Shown: one piece after another, positions 7,522 to 17,020 of the stretch
Layout of the letters: each line of letters starts with the position of its first letter
Position numbering within the stretch: position 1 is the stretch's first letter
DNA from: Deltaproteobacteria bacterium
GTDB taxonomy: Bacteria > Desulfobacterota > Desulfomonilia > UBA1062
Assembly (NCBI GenBank): GCA_018433775.1
Contig: JAHDQN010000020.1
Location: 62,001 to 126,000, forward strand
Reading direction: 5' to 3'
Length of the DNA stretch: 64,000 bases
Translations under genes and position numbers: made by a program
The notes under the pieces: generated by a model
The model's input: the letters and a program-made list of their open reading frames with translations, nothing else
Told to the model about the DNA's origin: nothing
The model's database searches: none

Positions 7522-8131
7522 ACTGCCTCCTAAGACAGATTGACACTACAAGCATGCTTTTTTTTTAAGAAAATGTCATGCGGTCTGAAAAGCCCCCTGC
7601 CCCTGCCGCCCTTAAAAAATGCGCGCAAACTCACTGCACACCTGGTAGATCTGATTACAAAAAATACATGCAAATCGAAGAATCGGACACAGGGGATTTC
7701 ATCATTTTATTCGGCCGGCCTCCCTGTTCCCAACCGGAGTGAAAAACCATACAGGCACGTCAGTATTCGTGCCGTTCTTCAGCAGCCCGTTGCCGATATC
7801 TTTTCTGCATGCCTCCCGAAGCCGTTCCACATCTCCATGCCGGGATAGCCCTCACGGACATTTCCCTGGGCGGATTGAGCCGCGCTCCCCGGACCGGGCC
7901 ATGTCGGTCCGCATGCGCCCGGTGGATCGGTTTTCATTCCCCGCTTTTTACGATGCGCCAGGCAAAGGCGCCCGGTACTGCCCATTGATTTATGGCCCGA
8001 TTGCCGGTATGTGAATCTAAAAAAGCGAGCTTTGTATTAGGATGAACGAGGTCTTTTCGTCTCTCGACCCGGGAAGGCGGGTTCAAAGGTCTCCCGGCCG
8101 ATACAAATACATCGAAGGAAAGGATGGGCAC
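7522..8131. other. Intergenic region with possible decayed coding sequence
   Basis: About 600 bases with no intact gene. A T/A-rich stretch is at 7557-7570 and CCCTTAAAAAAT at 7609-7620. On the minus strand around 7690-7860 two adjacent frames read like protein (GYPGMEMWNGFGRHAEKI, then GLLKNGTNTDVPVWFFTP) joined by a frame change near 7785. This may be an old pseudogene of unknown family, or chance. The last ~90 bases lead into asd. Confidence 0.35.
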
Positions 8132-9247
8132 ATGGTACGAGCAGGATTCATCGGCTGGCGCGGCATGGTCGGTTCGGTCCTCATGGACCGGATGATCGCG
8201 GAGAAGGATTTCAACGGGTTCGAGCCGATCTTTTTCACTACCTCCCAGGTGGGGCAGAAAGGCCCTGCCATCGGTCTCGACATCCCCCCCTTGAAAGACG
8301 CGTACGACATCGAGGAGCTGAAGACCACCGATATCATCGTGACGTGCCAGGGCAGCGACCACACCAAAAAGGTCTATCCCGAGCTGAGAAAGGCCGGATG
8401 GAATGGCTACTGGATCGATGCGTCGTCGGCCATGCGCATGCAGGACGACAGCATCATCGTGCTCGACCCGGTGAACCGCGCGGTGATCGACGATGCCCTG
8501 CACAAAGGCATCAGGAACTATATCGGGGGCAACTGCACCGTGAGCCTCATGCTCATGGGGCTGGGCGGCCTGTTCCATCAGGGCCTGGTGGAGTGGATGA
8601 CATCCATGACCTACCAGGCGGCATCCGGCGCGGGCGCCAAGAACATGCGCGAGCTCATCGAGCAGATGGCCTTTATCGGCAGGCAGTCGAAAGACCTCCT
8701 GGACGACCCGGCCTCCGCGGCCCTGGACCTCGACAGGAGGGTGCTCGATGCCATGCACGACGGTTCGTTCCCCAGGGACAACTTCGGGTTTCCCCTTGCG
8801 GGCAGCGTGCTGCCCTGGATCGACTCCGCGCTGGAAAACGGCCAGAGCAGGGAGGAGTGGAAGGGCTTTGCCGAGACCAACAAGATCCTCGGCACGAAAA
8901 AATCCATCCCCATCGACGGCATCTGCGCGCGGGTGGGCTCCATGCGCTGCCACTCACAGGCCATGACCATCAAGCTCGCGAAAGACCTGCCCGTGGATGA
9001 GATCGTCGCCATCATCGCCAATGACAACGACTGGGTGAAGGTGATCCCCAACACCAAGGAAGAAACCTTGAAGCACCTCACCCCCGCGGCGGTGACCGGC
9101 AGGCTCGATGTCCCGGTGGGCAGGATCCGCAAGCTAAACATGGGCGGGGAATACCTCACCTGCTACACCGTGGGCGACCAGCTCCTCTGGGGCGCGGCAG
9201 AGCCCATCAGGCGGATGTTCAGGATCGCGCTGGAGCACGTCTCTTAG
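8132..9247 (+). CDS. asd: Aspartate-semialdehyde dehydrogenase
   Basis: A 371-residue protein that reduces aspartyl-phosphate to aspartate semialdehyde for lysine/DAP, threonine and methionine synthesis. It begins with the nucleotide-binding [13 protein letters not shown], has the catalytic Cys at residue 135 in [12 protein letters not shown], and the substrate region [14 protein letters not shown]. Length and motifs fit the E. coli-type Asd, not the shorter Gram-positive or archaeal form. ATG 8132 is chosen over an upstream in-frame start because it begins directly at the Rossmann strand and follows AAGGAAAGGA. It is a single gene ending in a good intrinsic terminator. Confidence 0.95.
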   Translation: MVRAGFIGWRGMVGSVLMDRMIAEKDFNGFEPIFFTTSQVGQKGPAIGLDIPPLKDAYDIEELKTTDIIVTCQGSDHTKKVYPELRKAGWNGYWIDASSAMRMQDDSIIVLDPVNRAVIDDALHKGIRNYIGGNCTVSLMLMGLGGLFHQGLVEWMTSMTYQAASGAGAKNMRELIEQMAFIGRQSKDLLDDPASAALDLDRRVLDAMHDGSFPRDNFGFPLAGSVLPWIDSALENGQSREEWKGFAETNKILGTKKSIPIDGICARVGSMRCHSQAMTIKLAKDLPVDEIVAIIANDNDWVKVIPNTKEETLKHLTPAAVTGRLDVPVGRIRKLNMGGEYLTCYTVGDQLLWGAAEPIRRMFRIALEHVS

Positions 9248-9279
9248 GAATACTCCCGACAAAAGAAGCGATGCCGGAA

Positions 9280-9316
9280 GGGATGGCGGGCTTTCAACAG
9301 CCTGCCGTCCCTTTTT
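9280..9316 (+). terminator. Intrinsic terminator of asd
   Basis: A 12-bp stem with two G.U pairs (9280-9291 with 9300-9311), an 8-base loop TTTCAACA and a T5 tail (9312-9316), 32 bases after the asd stop codon. It lies between convergent genes. Confidence 0.85.
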
Positions 9317-9363
9317 CTTCCAGGCAGACAGGCACGTGAACCCACGGAATGGACCGTTCCGGC

Positions 9364-10590
9364 TCAGCCCTTTTCTTTGCGCTTCTTGAGATCGAGCGCG
9401 GCCCGGAGGCCCTTTTCCCTGATCACCTTGATCTTCAGGCCCGTCTCCGTGAGCCTGAAAAAGCGCCTGCCGTATTTCCTGAGCTTGCGTTCGTCGATCT
9501 CGAAGCCCAGGCCGGGCCGGGTGAAGGGAGCGAGCCTGGCGTCCTTGTCCGGGATCACGGGCTCGATGATGCCCTCGCGGAACTCGGGGATCCAGGACGG
9601 CTCCTCCAAGGGATACTCCAGGGGCAGGGTATTGCCCCGGTCGGCCAGAACCATGTTCCAGTTGATATAGAAGCCGATGCCGTTGGTCCAGGTGTGCGGG
9701 CTATAGAGCCGGTCTTTGAGCCTGCAGGTGTCGATCACCTTCTTCACCTGTGCGATGCCGCCCGCGAACGTGGCGTCGGGCTGGTAGACGTCGAAGCAGT
9801 CCTTCTCGAACATGATCTTGAGCTCGTCCCATCCGTAGTTGAGCTCCGCGCCTGCGATCTTGACCTTCGCGATCCTCTTGAGCTCGGCATTGCCGTCGTA
9901 GTCGCGTGAATCCAGCGGCTCCTCGAGCCATTCGATCCCGTTGTCCCAGCAGGCCGCCGCGAAGTCACTGGCGCGGCCCAGGTCCCAGGCCGGGACCTTG
10001 TCCACGATGGTGACCAGCCAGCCCTGGTTCGCGTCCACGCCCAAGGCCATGGCATCCCCGATGCCCTTGCGGATCACCTCGATGTGCCTGATGTCCTCTG
10101 CGAGCGCAGCGTTCTTGACCCGGAGCTTGGCGGTCTTGTACCCGCGCTCCCTCATGGCCAGGAGCTCTTCCACCCGTTTTTCAGGGTCGTGCATCTCGCC
10201 GGTCGAGAGGTAGACGTCGATGGGCCGTGCGCTGCCGCCCAGCAGCTCGTAGACCGGCTTGCCCTCCTTCTTGCCGATGATGTCCCAGCACGCGGGCTCG
10301 ATCCAGAAGTTCCGCCACCCGAGAAAACCCGCCTGCTTGAGCAGTCCCTGCACCTGGTCGATGTCGGTGGGGTCCGCTCCGATGAGGTAGCTGCCGATGA
10401 GGTCTCCCAGGCCCTGGCGCTCCGTGCCCATGGCCGCGCCCGCCGAGTAGCCCGTGATTCCCTCGTCCGTGACGATCTTGATGAGGGTGAACCGGTTGTG
10501 CGTCTGTGGATACCCCGGGATCCAGGTGGGCCAGAAGGTCTGACGCAAAGGAACGGATACATGGTAGAGCTCGATGGCCTTGATCTTCAT
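9364..10590 (-). CDS. Mandelate racemase/muconate lactonizing enzyme family protein (enolase superfamily)
   Basis: A 408-residue enolase-superfamily protein. The capping domain is followed by the barrel with a K-X-K type motif (TAKLRVKN), metal ligands in GVDANQGW, EWLEEPLD and AGAELNYG, and a C-terminal catalytic His candidate in SPHTWTNG. This pattern is closest to MR-subgroup sugar-acid dehydratases and racemases. Substrate specificity cannot be read from sequence. It is a lone minus-strand gene between asd (convergent) and a TraB protein 63 bases upstream. The tail (last ~20 residues) is Lys/Arg-rich, which is unusual. Confidence 0.88.
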   Translation of the reverse strand: MKIKAIELYHVSVPLRQTFWPTWIPGYPQTHNRFTLIKIVTDEGITGYSAGAAMGTERQGLGDLIGSYLIGADPTDIDQVQGLLKQAGFLGWRNFWIEPACWDIIGKKEGKPVYELLGGSARPIDVYLSTGEMHDPEKRVEELLAMRERGYKTAKLRVKNAALAEDIRHIEVIRKGIGDAMALGVDANQGWLVTIVDKVPAWDLGRASDFAAACWDNGIEWLEEPLDSRDYDGNAELKRIAKVKIAGAELNYGWDELKIMFEKDCFDVYQPDATFAGGIAQVKKVIDTCRLKDRLYSPHTWTNGIGFYINWNMVLADRGNTLPLEYPLEEPSWIPEFREGIIEPVIPDKDARLAPFTRPGLGFEIDERKLRKYGRRFFRLTETGLKIKVIREKGLRAALDLKKRKEKG

Positions 10591-10653
10591 AACTCCCCCT
10601 CGTATGATATTTTTTCAGGCGAATGAAGCCGGCGCTTTTATTCAAGCATCCCT

Positions 10654-11574
10654 TCAGTGCTGGACCGGGCGATACCCCTTCTGGCGCAGCAGGCTCAGGA
10701 TGCCGTCCTTCCCCACGAGATGGCCCGCGCCCACGATCACCAGGGTGTCCCCCTCGCTGTCCAGGAGCTTCTCCAGGCGTGAGGCCCAGCGGATGTTCCT
10801 GTCGGTAAAGAGCGCCTTCTTTATTTGCGGGTGCTCGTCGAGGCTGATGTTCACGATGGCCTCCAGGGCGTCCGCATCTCCGCTATTCCAGGCTTTCATG
10901 AGGGCGTCCGACTTCTCCCCGATCACCTCCAGCTCCCGCAAGGCCTGCCGCAGAAGCTCTTCCTGCCGCTCTTCGGGCATCCCGGCGAGCAGATCCACCT
11001 GGAAGCGGGCGGACTCAAGGAAGATCCTCTCCTTGCCGTCCTTCTCCGTCCTGGCGGCATAGTGGGCGTCGATGCCGAGCTCGGGCCTGAACCCCAGGCG
11101 GCCCAGCTCCACCCCGCTTAAGGTGACGGCGCACAGCCAGGGTTTCATCCTCTGAAGCCGGGCAGGGTCGATTCCCGCGGTCCGTGCGCTGCCCTCCAGA
11201 AGCCGGTAGGTGTCCCCGGATATGCGGTCCTTGAGCGTTGCGTCATCTGCATACACACCGCACTCCCTGAGCGCCCGCTGGATCTCGTCGCCCGCGGCCT
11301 CTGTGCCGTCCGCCTCGAACACCACCCTTGTGCACGCCTCGTATGCCCGGTCGATCCGCCCGTCTAGCGGGTAGGCATCCGGCCTGAGCACGTGGACCGA
11401 GCCCAGGAGATAGAGCGTGCCCTTTTCGCCCGCCACTGACCACAGAAAAACCCTTCCGTCACTGTCCGCCTCAGCCGAGGAGAAACAGGGTGATGCCCAC
11501 ATCAGGCAGCAGAACACGCCTGCCGTGAGTGCGGCCGTTGCCGCGGATGCCCGCCGGAAAAATATCTCCTTCAT
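10654..11574 (-). CDS. TraB/GumN family protein (secreted)
   Basis: A 306-residue TraB/GumN (TIKI-like) domain protein with an N-terminal signal sequence (about 32 residues, hydrophobic AALTAGVFCCLMW then ASPCFSSA). The two family motifs are present: LLGSVHVLRPD near the N-terminus and IVGAGHLVGKDGILSLL at the end. Family members are proposed metal-dependent proteases; activity in bacteria is unproven. A Cys in the signal region could allow lipidation (WASPC), but this is not a clean lipobox. No functional partner is evident. Confidence 0.85.
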   Translation of the reverse strand: MKEIFFRRASAATAALTAGVFCCLMWASPCFSSAEADSDGRVFLWSVAGEKGTLYLLGSVHVLRPDAYPLDGRIDRAYEACTRVVFEADGTEAAGDEIQRALRECGVYADDATLKDRISGDTYRLLEGSARTAGIDPARLQRMKPWLCAVTLSGVELGRLGFRPELGIDAHYAARTEKDGKERIFLESARFQVDLLAGMPEERQEELLRQALRELEVIGEKSDALMKAWNSGDADALEAIVNISLDEHPQIKKALFTDRNIRWASRLEKLLDSEGDTLVIVGAGHLVGKDGILSLLRQKGYRPVQH

Positions 11575-11758
11575 GCCCGCCTCACGGTCAGAATGCGGTC
11601 CCGCCCTGCCGGAAAAGTCATCCCCGCCTGAATCGAGAGCCTGCTCATATCATGCCCGGCAGATCGATTCCGCTTCATGACGATCTGTCTCCCCTGCCTT
11701 GCCCGAATGATCGCTTCCGATGCATCTCGCTGTTTCGCTCCCGTGCCGCCGGATATGC

Positions 11759-12709
11759 TCATTCCTTTCCTTCCTGCGCGGTCATGATCACCGACTGGGC
11801 ATGCTTTTCCTGTACCACCCGGGTGTGGGGAGGCACGTCGCCGGTGAGCCAGACATTGCCCCCGATGACCGAGCCCGTGCCGATGCGCACCCGGCCCAGG
11901 ACGGTGGTGCCGGAGTAGATGATGACGTCGTCCTCCACGATGGGATGCCGGGGAATGCCCTTGACCAGCCTCCCGGAATCGTCCCGGGGAAAGCTCACCG
12001 CTCCCAGGGTGACGCCCTGGTAGAGCCGGACGTTCCGACCGATCTCGCAGGTTTCTCCGATCACCGTGCCCGTGCCGTGGTCGATGAAGAACCGCTCGCC
12101 GATGGTCGCCCCGGGGTGGATGTCGATTCCGGTCTGGGAGTGGGCCAGCTCGGTAATGATCCGGGGAATGATCTCCACGCCCAGGTGGTAGAGCTCGTGG
12201 GCGATGCGGTAGTTGGTCATGGCCTTGACGCTCGGGTACGAGAAAATCGCCTCGCCGGTGCTCCTGGCCGCCGGGTCGCCCTCGTAGGCGGCCACCACGT
12301 CGGAGGCCAGGAGGCTCCTGATCCGGGGGATGGCCGTGATGAACTCCCGGGACAGCGTGCGCGACCGCTCCTCGCACTCGATGAACGCCTGCCCGTAGGT
12401 GATCTCGCAGGAGAACCCGTATCCCCTCTTGATCTGCTCCGAGAGGAGCCTCTCCGCCTTTTCCAGGTGATTGCCCAGGATATAGGGCATGCTCTCCAGC
12501 GAGACCTCCGAATCGCTGAAATATCCCGGAAAGATCACCCTGCGCAGCCGCTCTACAAACTCGGTGAGCGCGTCGATCGAGGGCATGACCTTGTCCTGTG
12601 CGGGCTTCTGGTAGACCCCCTCGTAGGATTCGGGCCTGCACAGCTCGTCCACGACCTTGTGAATCGTCTTCTCCGTCCTGATCAGGTCTATTTGCCTGTC
12701 GTGTTCCAC
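11759..12709 (-). CDS. cysE: Serine O-acetyltransferase
   Basis: A 316-residue EpsC-type serine acetyltransferase that makes O-acetylserine from serine and acetyl-CoA. The C-terminal left-handed beta-helix is evident from hexapeptide repeats (IDIHPGATIGERFFIDHGTG, VIGETCEIGRNVRLYQGVTLGA) with the catalytic His in IDHGTG. The N-terminal ~150 residues are the helical extension of the long EpsC/CysE form. It lies 45 bases downstream of cysK in one operon. The tail lacks a clear terminal Ile, so formation of the classical cysteine synthase complex is uncertain. Confidence 0.93.
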   Translation of the reverse strand: MEHDRQIDLIRTEKTIHKVVDELCRPESYEGVYQKPAQDKVMPSIDALTEFVERLRRVIFPGYFSDSEVSLESMPYILGNHLEKAERLLSEQIKRGYGFSCEITYGQAFIECEERSRTLSREFITAIPRIRSLLASDVVAAYEGDPAARSTGEAIFSYPSVKAMTNYRIAHELYHLGVEIIPRIITELAHSQTGIDIHPGATIGERFFIDHGTGTVIGETCEIGRNVRLYQGVTLGAVSFPRDDSGRLVKGIPRHPIVEDDVIIYSGTTVLGRVRIGTGSVIGGNVWLTGDVPPHTRVVQEKHAQSVIMTAQEGKE

Positions 12710-12754
12710 CCTCAGCCTCCGTCAAGTCTCCCGGGCGTCTCAATGCCCGTCGTT

Positions 12755-13678
12755 CTAGGGAAAAAGCTCCGGGTTGCTCAGGTATCGCTCCGCGGTATCG
12801 CATACGACAAACACGATGAGCTTGCCCGCGTTTCCGGGCCGTTTGCCGATCTCGACAGCGGCATGGGCATTGGCGCCGGACGATATGCCGCAGAGGATCC
12901 CCTCTTCCCTGATGAGCCGCCGCGCCATGGTGAAGGACTCATCCCCGCCGACCGTGAACACCTCGTCGATGACGCTCCGGTCGAGGACATCCGGCACGAA
13001 CCCGGCGCCGATTCCCTGGATCTTGTGGCTGCCGGGTCTTCCGCCCGAGAGTACGGGAGAGTCCTGGGGCTCGACCGCAACGATGTGCACGCCGGGCTTG
13101 CGCTCCTTCAGGAACCTGCCCACCCCCGTGATGGTGCCGCCGGTGCCCACCCCGGCCACGAAGATGTCGACGCGTCCGTCCGTGTCATCCCAGATCTCGC
13201 GGGCCGTGGTGGCCTGGTGGATGCGCGGATTCGCAGGATTGGAAAACTGCTGGGGAATGAACGACTTCCGGTGCTCCGCGGCCAGCTCCCTGGCCCTGGC
13301 GATGGCGCCCCGCATCCCCTCGGATGCGGGGGTGAGCACGAGCTCGACTCCCAGGCCTGCAAGGAGCTTCCTGCGCTCCACGCTCATGCTCTCGGGCATG
13401 GTGATGATGAGCCGGTAGCCCCTGATGGCGCACATGAAGGCCAGTCCGATGCCCGTATTGCCGCTCGTGGGCTCGATGACCACGGTGTCTCTATCGATGC
13501 GGCCCTGCTGCTCCGCCTCCAGTATCATGCTCATCCCGATGCGGTCCTTGACCGACGAGCAGGGGTTGTAGAATTCGAGCTTGCCCGCCACCTCGGCGAC
13601 ACAAGCCCCCGCCACCCTGTTCAACCTCACCAGCGGGGTGTTCCCCACCAGTTCGACCATGTCACGGGCGATCTTCAT
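12755..13678 (-). CDS. cysK: Cysteine synthase A (O-acetylserine sulfhydrylase)
   Basis: A 307-residue PLP enzyme that forms cysteine from O-acetylserine and sulfide. The PLP Lys is residue 44 in [11 protein letters not shown], the substrate loop is [10 protein letters not shown] (69-78), and the glycine-rich phosphate clamp is [12 protein letters not shown]. Length matches CysK rather than cystathionine beta-synthase. It starts at ATG 13678 after AAAAAAGGAGGTGAG. It is the first gene of the cysK-cysE operon; an inverted repeat at 13712-13725 just upstream may be regulatory. Confidence 0.95.
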   Translation of the reverse strand: MKIARDMVELVGNTPLVRLNRVAGACVAEVAGKLEFYNPCSSVKDRIGMSMILEAEQQGRIDRDTVVIEPTSGNTGIGLAFMCAIRGYRLIITMPESMSVERRKLLAGLGVELVLTPASEGMRGAIARARELAAEHRKSFIPQQFSNPANPRIHQATTAREIWDDTDGRVDIFVAGVGTGGTITGVGRFLKERKPGVHIVAVEPQDSPVLSGGRPGSHKIQGIGAGFVPDVLDRSVIDEVFTVGGDESFTMARRLIREEGILCGISSGANAHAAVEIGKRPGNAGKLIVFVVCDTAERYLSNPELFP

Positions 13679-13711
13679 GGTCTCACCTCCTTTTTTAAGG
13701 GCCTTTCCCCT

Positions 13712-13725
13712 GTATTACATAATAC
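13712..13725. promoter_or_regulatory. Inverted repeat upstream of cysK
   Basis: GTATTA-CA-TAATAC is a 6-bp inverted repeat 34 bases before the cysK ATG. Its position fits an operator or an AT-rich promoter element for the cysteine operon, but no matching regulator gene is nearby. Confidence 0.35.
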
Positions 13726-14113
13726 TGTGCTTGCGCGTACTTGAAAAGAACCCTCTGTCATCCTTCAGTTGCGTAATGACCGAAAGGCCGGTGCCGCCCG
13801 GCGCGCATCACCTGAAGCTGTTCCGGGGAAGTAACCCGCGGGGGTTCCGGAGCAGGCATCCGCAAAGGCCCCGGACGCGGATCAGGGGCCTGGGCCATCT
13901 CCCCGAGCGTGACGGTCGCCGGAGGAGAAGACATGGGGCATCCTCTCCCACGCCCCGTGAGATCGGGCAGCTCTCCTGGGCGAACGGAGAGAAGGCCCCT
14001 TTTTTCGCCTGCATGAAAAAAGGGGGATCGCCCGAATGACCGGCAGATCATCAAGGTCATGCCCTCCGCATTCGCCAGGGGCGCACACAGAGGCGGACAT
14101 CCAGCCGGAACGG
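13726..14113. other. Intergenic stretch between cysK promoter and a small gene
   Basis: About 390 bases with no convincing coding frame; frames on both strands lack ribosome binding sites and look compositionally like GC-rich noise. It contains a strong hairpin at 13996-14025. Confidence 0.5.
13996..14025 (-). terminator. Hairpin terminator, possibly bidirectional
   Basis: A perfect 11-bp stem (CCCCTTTTTTC with GAAAAAAGGGG) closes an 8-base loop. It lies about 90 bases after the stop of the small minus-strand gene at 14114-14389. The A/T runs are inside the stem, so the T-tract end of the stem could serve either direction. Confidence 0.6.
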
Positions 14114-14389
14114 CTATTCGAGATCCGATCCCTGCGGGGGAATCGGCGTGACCGGTTGGGTGGGGTCCTTGCGCTTGTCCCTGTCCCGCTTGCGCTCCTG
14201 ACACAGGAAAAGAAGGGCTTCGGTATTGGTCTTCACGTGAGCGAAGATACTCTCCAGGCCGTCAAACTTGTCGTAGTGCGCCAGATTGTACTGCAGCTCC
14301 TCGATGAGCTTTCTCAGCGTTTCTTCATGGAGCTCATGTTTGCGCTTTATCAGCACCTTTTTGGCTTCAAGTTCCATTTCGGAGTCCAT
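14114..14389 (-). CDS. Small charged alpha-helical protein of unknown function
   Basis: A 91-residue protein, strongly helical and charged. A likely coiled coil spans residues 1-60 (MELEAKKVLIKRKHELHEET, LRKLIEELQYNLAHYDK), followed by a Lys/Arg/Asp run and a Pro-rich tail. The start is well supported by AAGGAGGGAGCC before ATG 14389. No known domain is recognised. It stands alone, downstream of a divergent MarR region and upstream of a hairpin terminator. A structural or regulatory binding role is only a guess. Confidence 0.65.
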   Translation of the reverse strand: MDSEMELEAKKVLIKRKHELHEETLRKLIEELQYNLAHYDKFDGLESIFAHVKTNTEALLFLCQERKRDRDKRKDPTQPVTPIPPQGSDLE

Positions 14390-14534
14390 GGCTCCCTCCT
14401 TTCATGGGCTGACACTTACAGTATTTCCCAAAAACTACTCCATATCCCTCGGCCGGTCAATGGATATCATCCCGGCTTCTCCTGGACAATGGCTCCTTCG
14501 GAAAGAGCTCTGTGTCCTGACGGAATAATCCTGC

Positions 14535-14561
14535 TTGATGTATTGTACGATATCGTATAGT
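14535..14561 (+). promoter_or_regulatory. Promoter/operator before the frameshifted MarR gene
   Basis: TTGATG (14535-14540) and TATAGT (14556-14561) frame a 15-base spacer that carries most of the perfect 12-bp palindrome TACGATATCGTA (14546-14557). The palindrome is a plausible autoregulatory MarR site 50 bases before the ATG at 14607. The short spacer makes the promoter assignment tentative. Confidence 0.5.
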
Positions 14562-14606
14562 TTTAATTAGAACTGTTTATCCGTCTGTTTCCAGGGAGGA
14601 CAAGGG

Positions 14607-15090
14607 ATGAAGCACGCGAGGAAAGGGGCGTTTCTCATCGCTCAGATGCACCAGATATCGGGCCGCATCTTCTCCAGGCTGCTCAGGGACCACGGCATTC
14701 ACGACATCACCCCCTCTTAAGGGGAGGATCCTCTTTGCCCTGTGGAGAAGAGACGATGTGCCGATCCGGGACCTCGCAGCCATGACCTCACTGAAAAAAT
14801 CCACCCTCACGGCCATGCTCGATGTCCTGGAGCGTTCCGGTCATGTCACCCGCGTCCCATCCGGGGAAGACCGCCGGAGTATACACATCCGGCTCACGGC
14901 AAAGAACCGGGAGCTTCAGGACGTTTATGCCCGCGTGTCTCAAGAGATGACCTCGCTCGGTTATGCCGGTTTCTCAAAGGCCGAGGTGGATGCGTTTGAA
15001 GCCATGCTCGAGAGGATCCTGGCAAACCTCAAGTCCGCCGAAGTGCTCATGGAAGGGCAAAGGCCCATGTCCGGGGGAGGCAGGCCATGA
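14607..15090 (+). pseudogene. MarR family regulator with a +1 frameshift
   Basis: The ATG at 14607 follows GGGAGG and opens a MarR N-terminus (MKHARKGAFLIAQMHQISG, then a helix ending HDITPS), which stops at TAA 14718. Reading on from AAG at 14719 in the +1 frame restores the family: KGRILFALWRRDDVPIRDLA, then the HTH SLKKSTLTAMLDVLERSG and the wing PSGEDRRSIHIRLT, to the stop at 15090. One extra T (14718) explains the break. The rest shows no decay, so it could be a recent mutation, a sequencing or assembly error, or a slippage site. It overlaps the next gene by four bases, as in a translationally coupled pair. Confidence 0.8.
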
Positions 15091-15917
15091 TACGGGTCAG
15101 GAAGTGGGGAGAGGTCACGGGTTTTCTCATGGGCCGAAGCATGGGGCCGTATGTGCCGTATACGGTCCATGCCTTTCTGGTGGGGGACACGCTCTTCGAC
15201 ACCGGGGCCGTCCATGCACACCGCGAGTTCATGAACGCGCTGGCGGGCAGATGCATCACCACGATCGTCAACACACACCATCACGAGGACCATATCGGGA
15301 ACAACGCGATGATCAGGCGGGTATTCGGCGCGGTTGCATACGCCCGGGAAGAGGCCCTGCCTTTTATCGCCGACCCGGTCAGAATCGGGCTCAGGCTCTA
15401 CCAGCGAGTGGTCTGGGGATGCCCCGACCCTTCACGGGCCGCACCTCTGGGCGATTCCATCGAGCTTTCCGACCGCGTTTTCCGGGTCATCCACACCCCC
15501 GGACATTCGCCCGATCATGCGTGCCTGCTGGAGCCGAACGAGGGATGGCTCTTCACCGGGGATCTCTTCTGCGGGAAGACCATCCGTTATCTGAGGCGTG
15601 ACGAGGACTTTCCACTCATCCTCTCGTCACTGAAGCGGCTTTTCCCGCTCGATTTCTCCACGATCTTCTGCGGGCTCAAGGGCAGGGTCGAGAACGGCAG
15701 GGAGGCCCTGGGGGCAAAGATCGGGTTCATGGAGGATCTTCAAGCACGGGTCATGGATCTCCACCGCAAAGGATATCCTCCCCGGGAAATCAGGACGAGG
15801 ATCCTGGGGCGCGAAGGGGCCATGCATTACCTGAGCGCAGCCCATTTCTCAAAGCAGCACGTGATCGACAGCATTCTCGCGCAGGAAGATACACCTCCCG
15901 GAGACGCCCTCAAATGA
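15087..15917 (+). CDS. MBL-fold metallo-hydrolase
   Basis: A 276-residue metallo-beta-lactamase-fold protein. The zinc motif is HHHEDHIGN (His64, His66, Asp68, His69), with the third ligand region VIHTPGHSPDHACLL and the later Asp in FTGDLFCG. The C-terminal ~80 residues are helical, as in MBL proteins related to lactonases and glyoxalase II. The first codon overlaps the stop of the MarR frame (ATGA), so the pair was built as an operon. The regulator may respond to the hydrolase substrate. The substrate is unknown. Confidence 0.88.
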   Translation: MIRVRKWGEVTGFLMGRSMGPYVPYTVHAFLVGDTLFDTGAVHAHREFMNALAGRCITTIVNTHHHEDHIGNNAMIRRVFGAVAYAREEALPFIADPVRIGLRLYQRVVWGCPDPSRAAPLGDSIELSDRVFRVIHTPGHSPDHACLLEPNEGWLFTGDLFCGKTIRYLRRDEDFPLILSSLKRLFPLDFSTIFCGLKGRVENGREALGAKIGFMEDLQARVMDLHRKGYPPREIRTRILGREGAMHYLSAAHFSKQHVIDSILAQEDTPPGDALK

Positions 15918-16059
15918 GGGCGAAGGGTACGCCTGTGAAAAAACCCGGGATCGCGGCACAGTCGGAAGGGAGAGACTGCTGCCGCAGATAAGAATAATCG
16001 CATATGCCTCAGGGACAATACGGGGAGGTGCCGGTAAAAGGTATCCTTTGCCTCCTGGT

Positions 16060-17010
16060 TTATACGATGGGAAACAGGAAGCTCCACAGGCTGAGCCTGC
16101 TCAGCCTGGCCGGAGAATAGCGCCTGCCGGTGATAATGGCCTCTGCCGCAAGAATCCCGCTCCTGACCGCCGGGCCGATGCCCTCCCCCATGTCGATGGT
16201 GGCGAGGCCGGCTGCATCGCCGGTGATATAGACGTTGCCCAGCTGCATGGGACCGGTGTCCTGCCTGATGAAATAGGCGTGCCGCTTAGGAGAGAACTCG
16301 TGGTCATCCACCAGGGAAAGCCGTCTCAGTTTTTTTTCGAACGACTCCCAGTGCTCACGGATGCCCTTGCCGCTGCCGGTGAGCTTGCGGTATTTTCCGC
16401 CCAGGCCGACGTTGATGAAGCCGCCGCTCTTGGGGACGTACCAGGCATAGCCGGGAAGACCGTCCTCGAAGAACCACAGCCGGCTCACGTGATCGGCGCC
16501 CGGACAGGCGAACTCCTCTTCCAGGGTCACGATGAGGGACTCCCTGGGCCTGGGCCTCCTGTCGCGGAAAAAGGTCGCGTACACGGGGCAGGCCGTGCCC
16601 CCGGCGCCGACCAGAAACCGGCATCTAAAGGCATCGTCGATCACGAACGTCCGGCCTTCCTCGCGGATCGTGCGCGCACGGTGGGTGTGCACGGGCACCC
16701 CGGCCCGCTCCAGCAGCCATGAGTCGAACTCGCTGCGCCGGATGGAATATTGCTTGGTGGGCACGGCGAAACGCCTGCCATAGGCGTGCACGACAATACG
16801 CCGGATGGCGAGTATGCCGAACGGATAGGCCCCGGGCCGGATATCGAGGTTCCTGCACGTGGCCGGGGTGATCCAGCCGGCACAGGGCTTTGCACGGGGG
16901 AAGGTCTCTTTGTCGATGACAGCGACCTCCCGGCCGTACTGCCTGAGCTTCCACGCGCAGCTCGCCCCGGCAGGGCCGCCTCCGATCACGATCACATCCG
17001 ATTCGAGCAT
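16060..17010 (-). CDS. FAD-dependent oxidoreductase, geranylgeranyl reductase family
   Basis: A 316-residue flavoprotein. It begins with the dinucleotide motif DVIVIGGGPAGASCAWKL, has PCAGWITPATCRNL (the PCGG-like substrate loop) and closes the FAD site with VYITGDAAGLATIDMGEGIG. The order matches the GGR family, which reduces isoprenoid chains of lipids or quinones. The gene ends about 60 residues shorter than many GGR members. It sits 10 bases downstream of the cyclopropane synthase gene, so the two are probably cotranscribed and both act on membrane lipid chains. Confidence 0.85.
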   Translation of the reverse strand: MLESDVIVIGGGPAGASCAWKLRQYGREVAVIDKETFPRAKPCAGWITPATCRNLDIRPGAYPFGILAIRRIVVHAYGRRFAVPTKQYSIRRSEFDSWLLERAGVPVHTHRARTIREEGRTFVIDDAFRCRFLVGAGGTACPVYATFFRDRRPRPRESLIVTLEEEFACPGADHVSRLWFFEDGLPGYAWYVPKSGGFINVGLGGKYRKLTGSGKGIREHWESFEKKLRRLSLVDDHEFSPKRHAYFIRQDTGPMQLGNVYITGDAAGLATIDMGEGIGPAVRSGILAAEAIITGRRYSPARLSRLSLWSFLFPIV

Positions 17011-17020
17011 ATTCCTTCTC

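Noticed and set aside
7690-7860. Possible decayed gene on the minus strand (GYPGMEMWNGFGRHAEKI and NGTNTDVPVWFFTP in neighbouring frames)
   Set aside because: The residue patterns look protein-like but I cannot name a family, a frame change is needed, and there is no start; kept only as a note in the intergenic entry.
13758-14204. A 148-codon open frame on the minus strand before cysK
   Set aside because: It is Pro/Gly/Arg-rich with no domain, no ribosome binding site, runs through the hairpin at 13996-14025, and overlaps the well-supported small gene at 14114.
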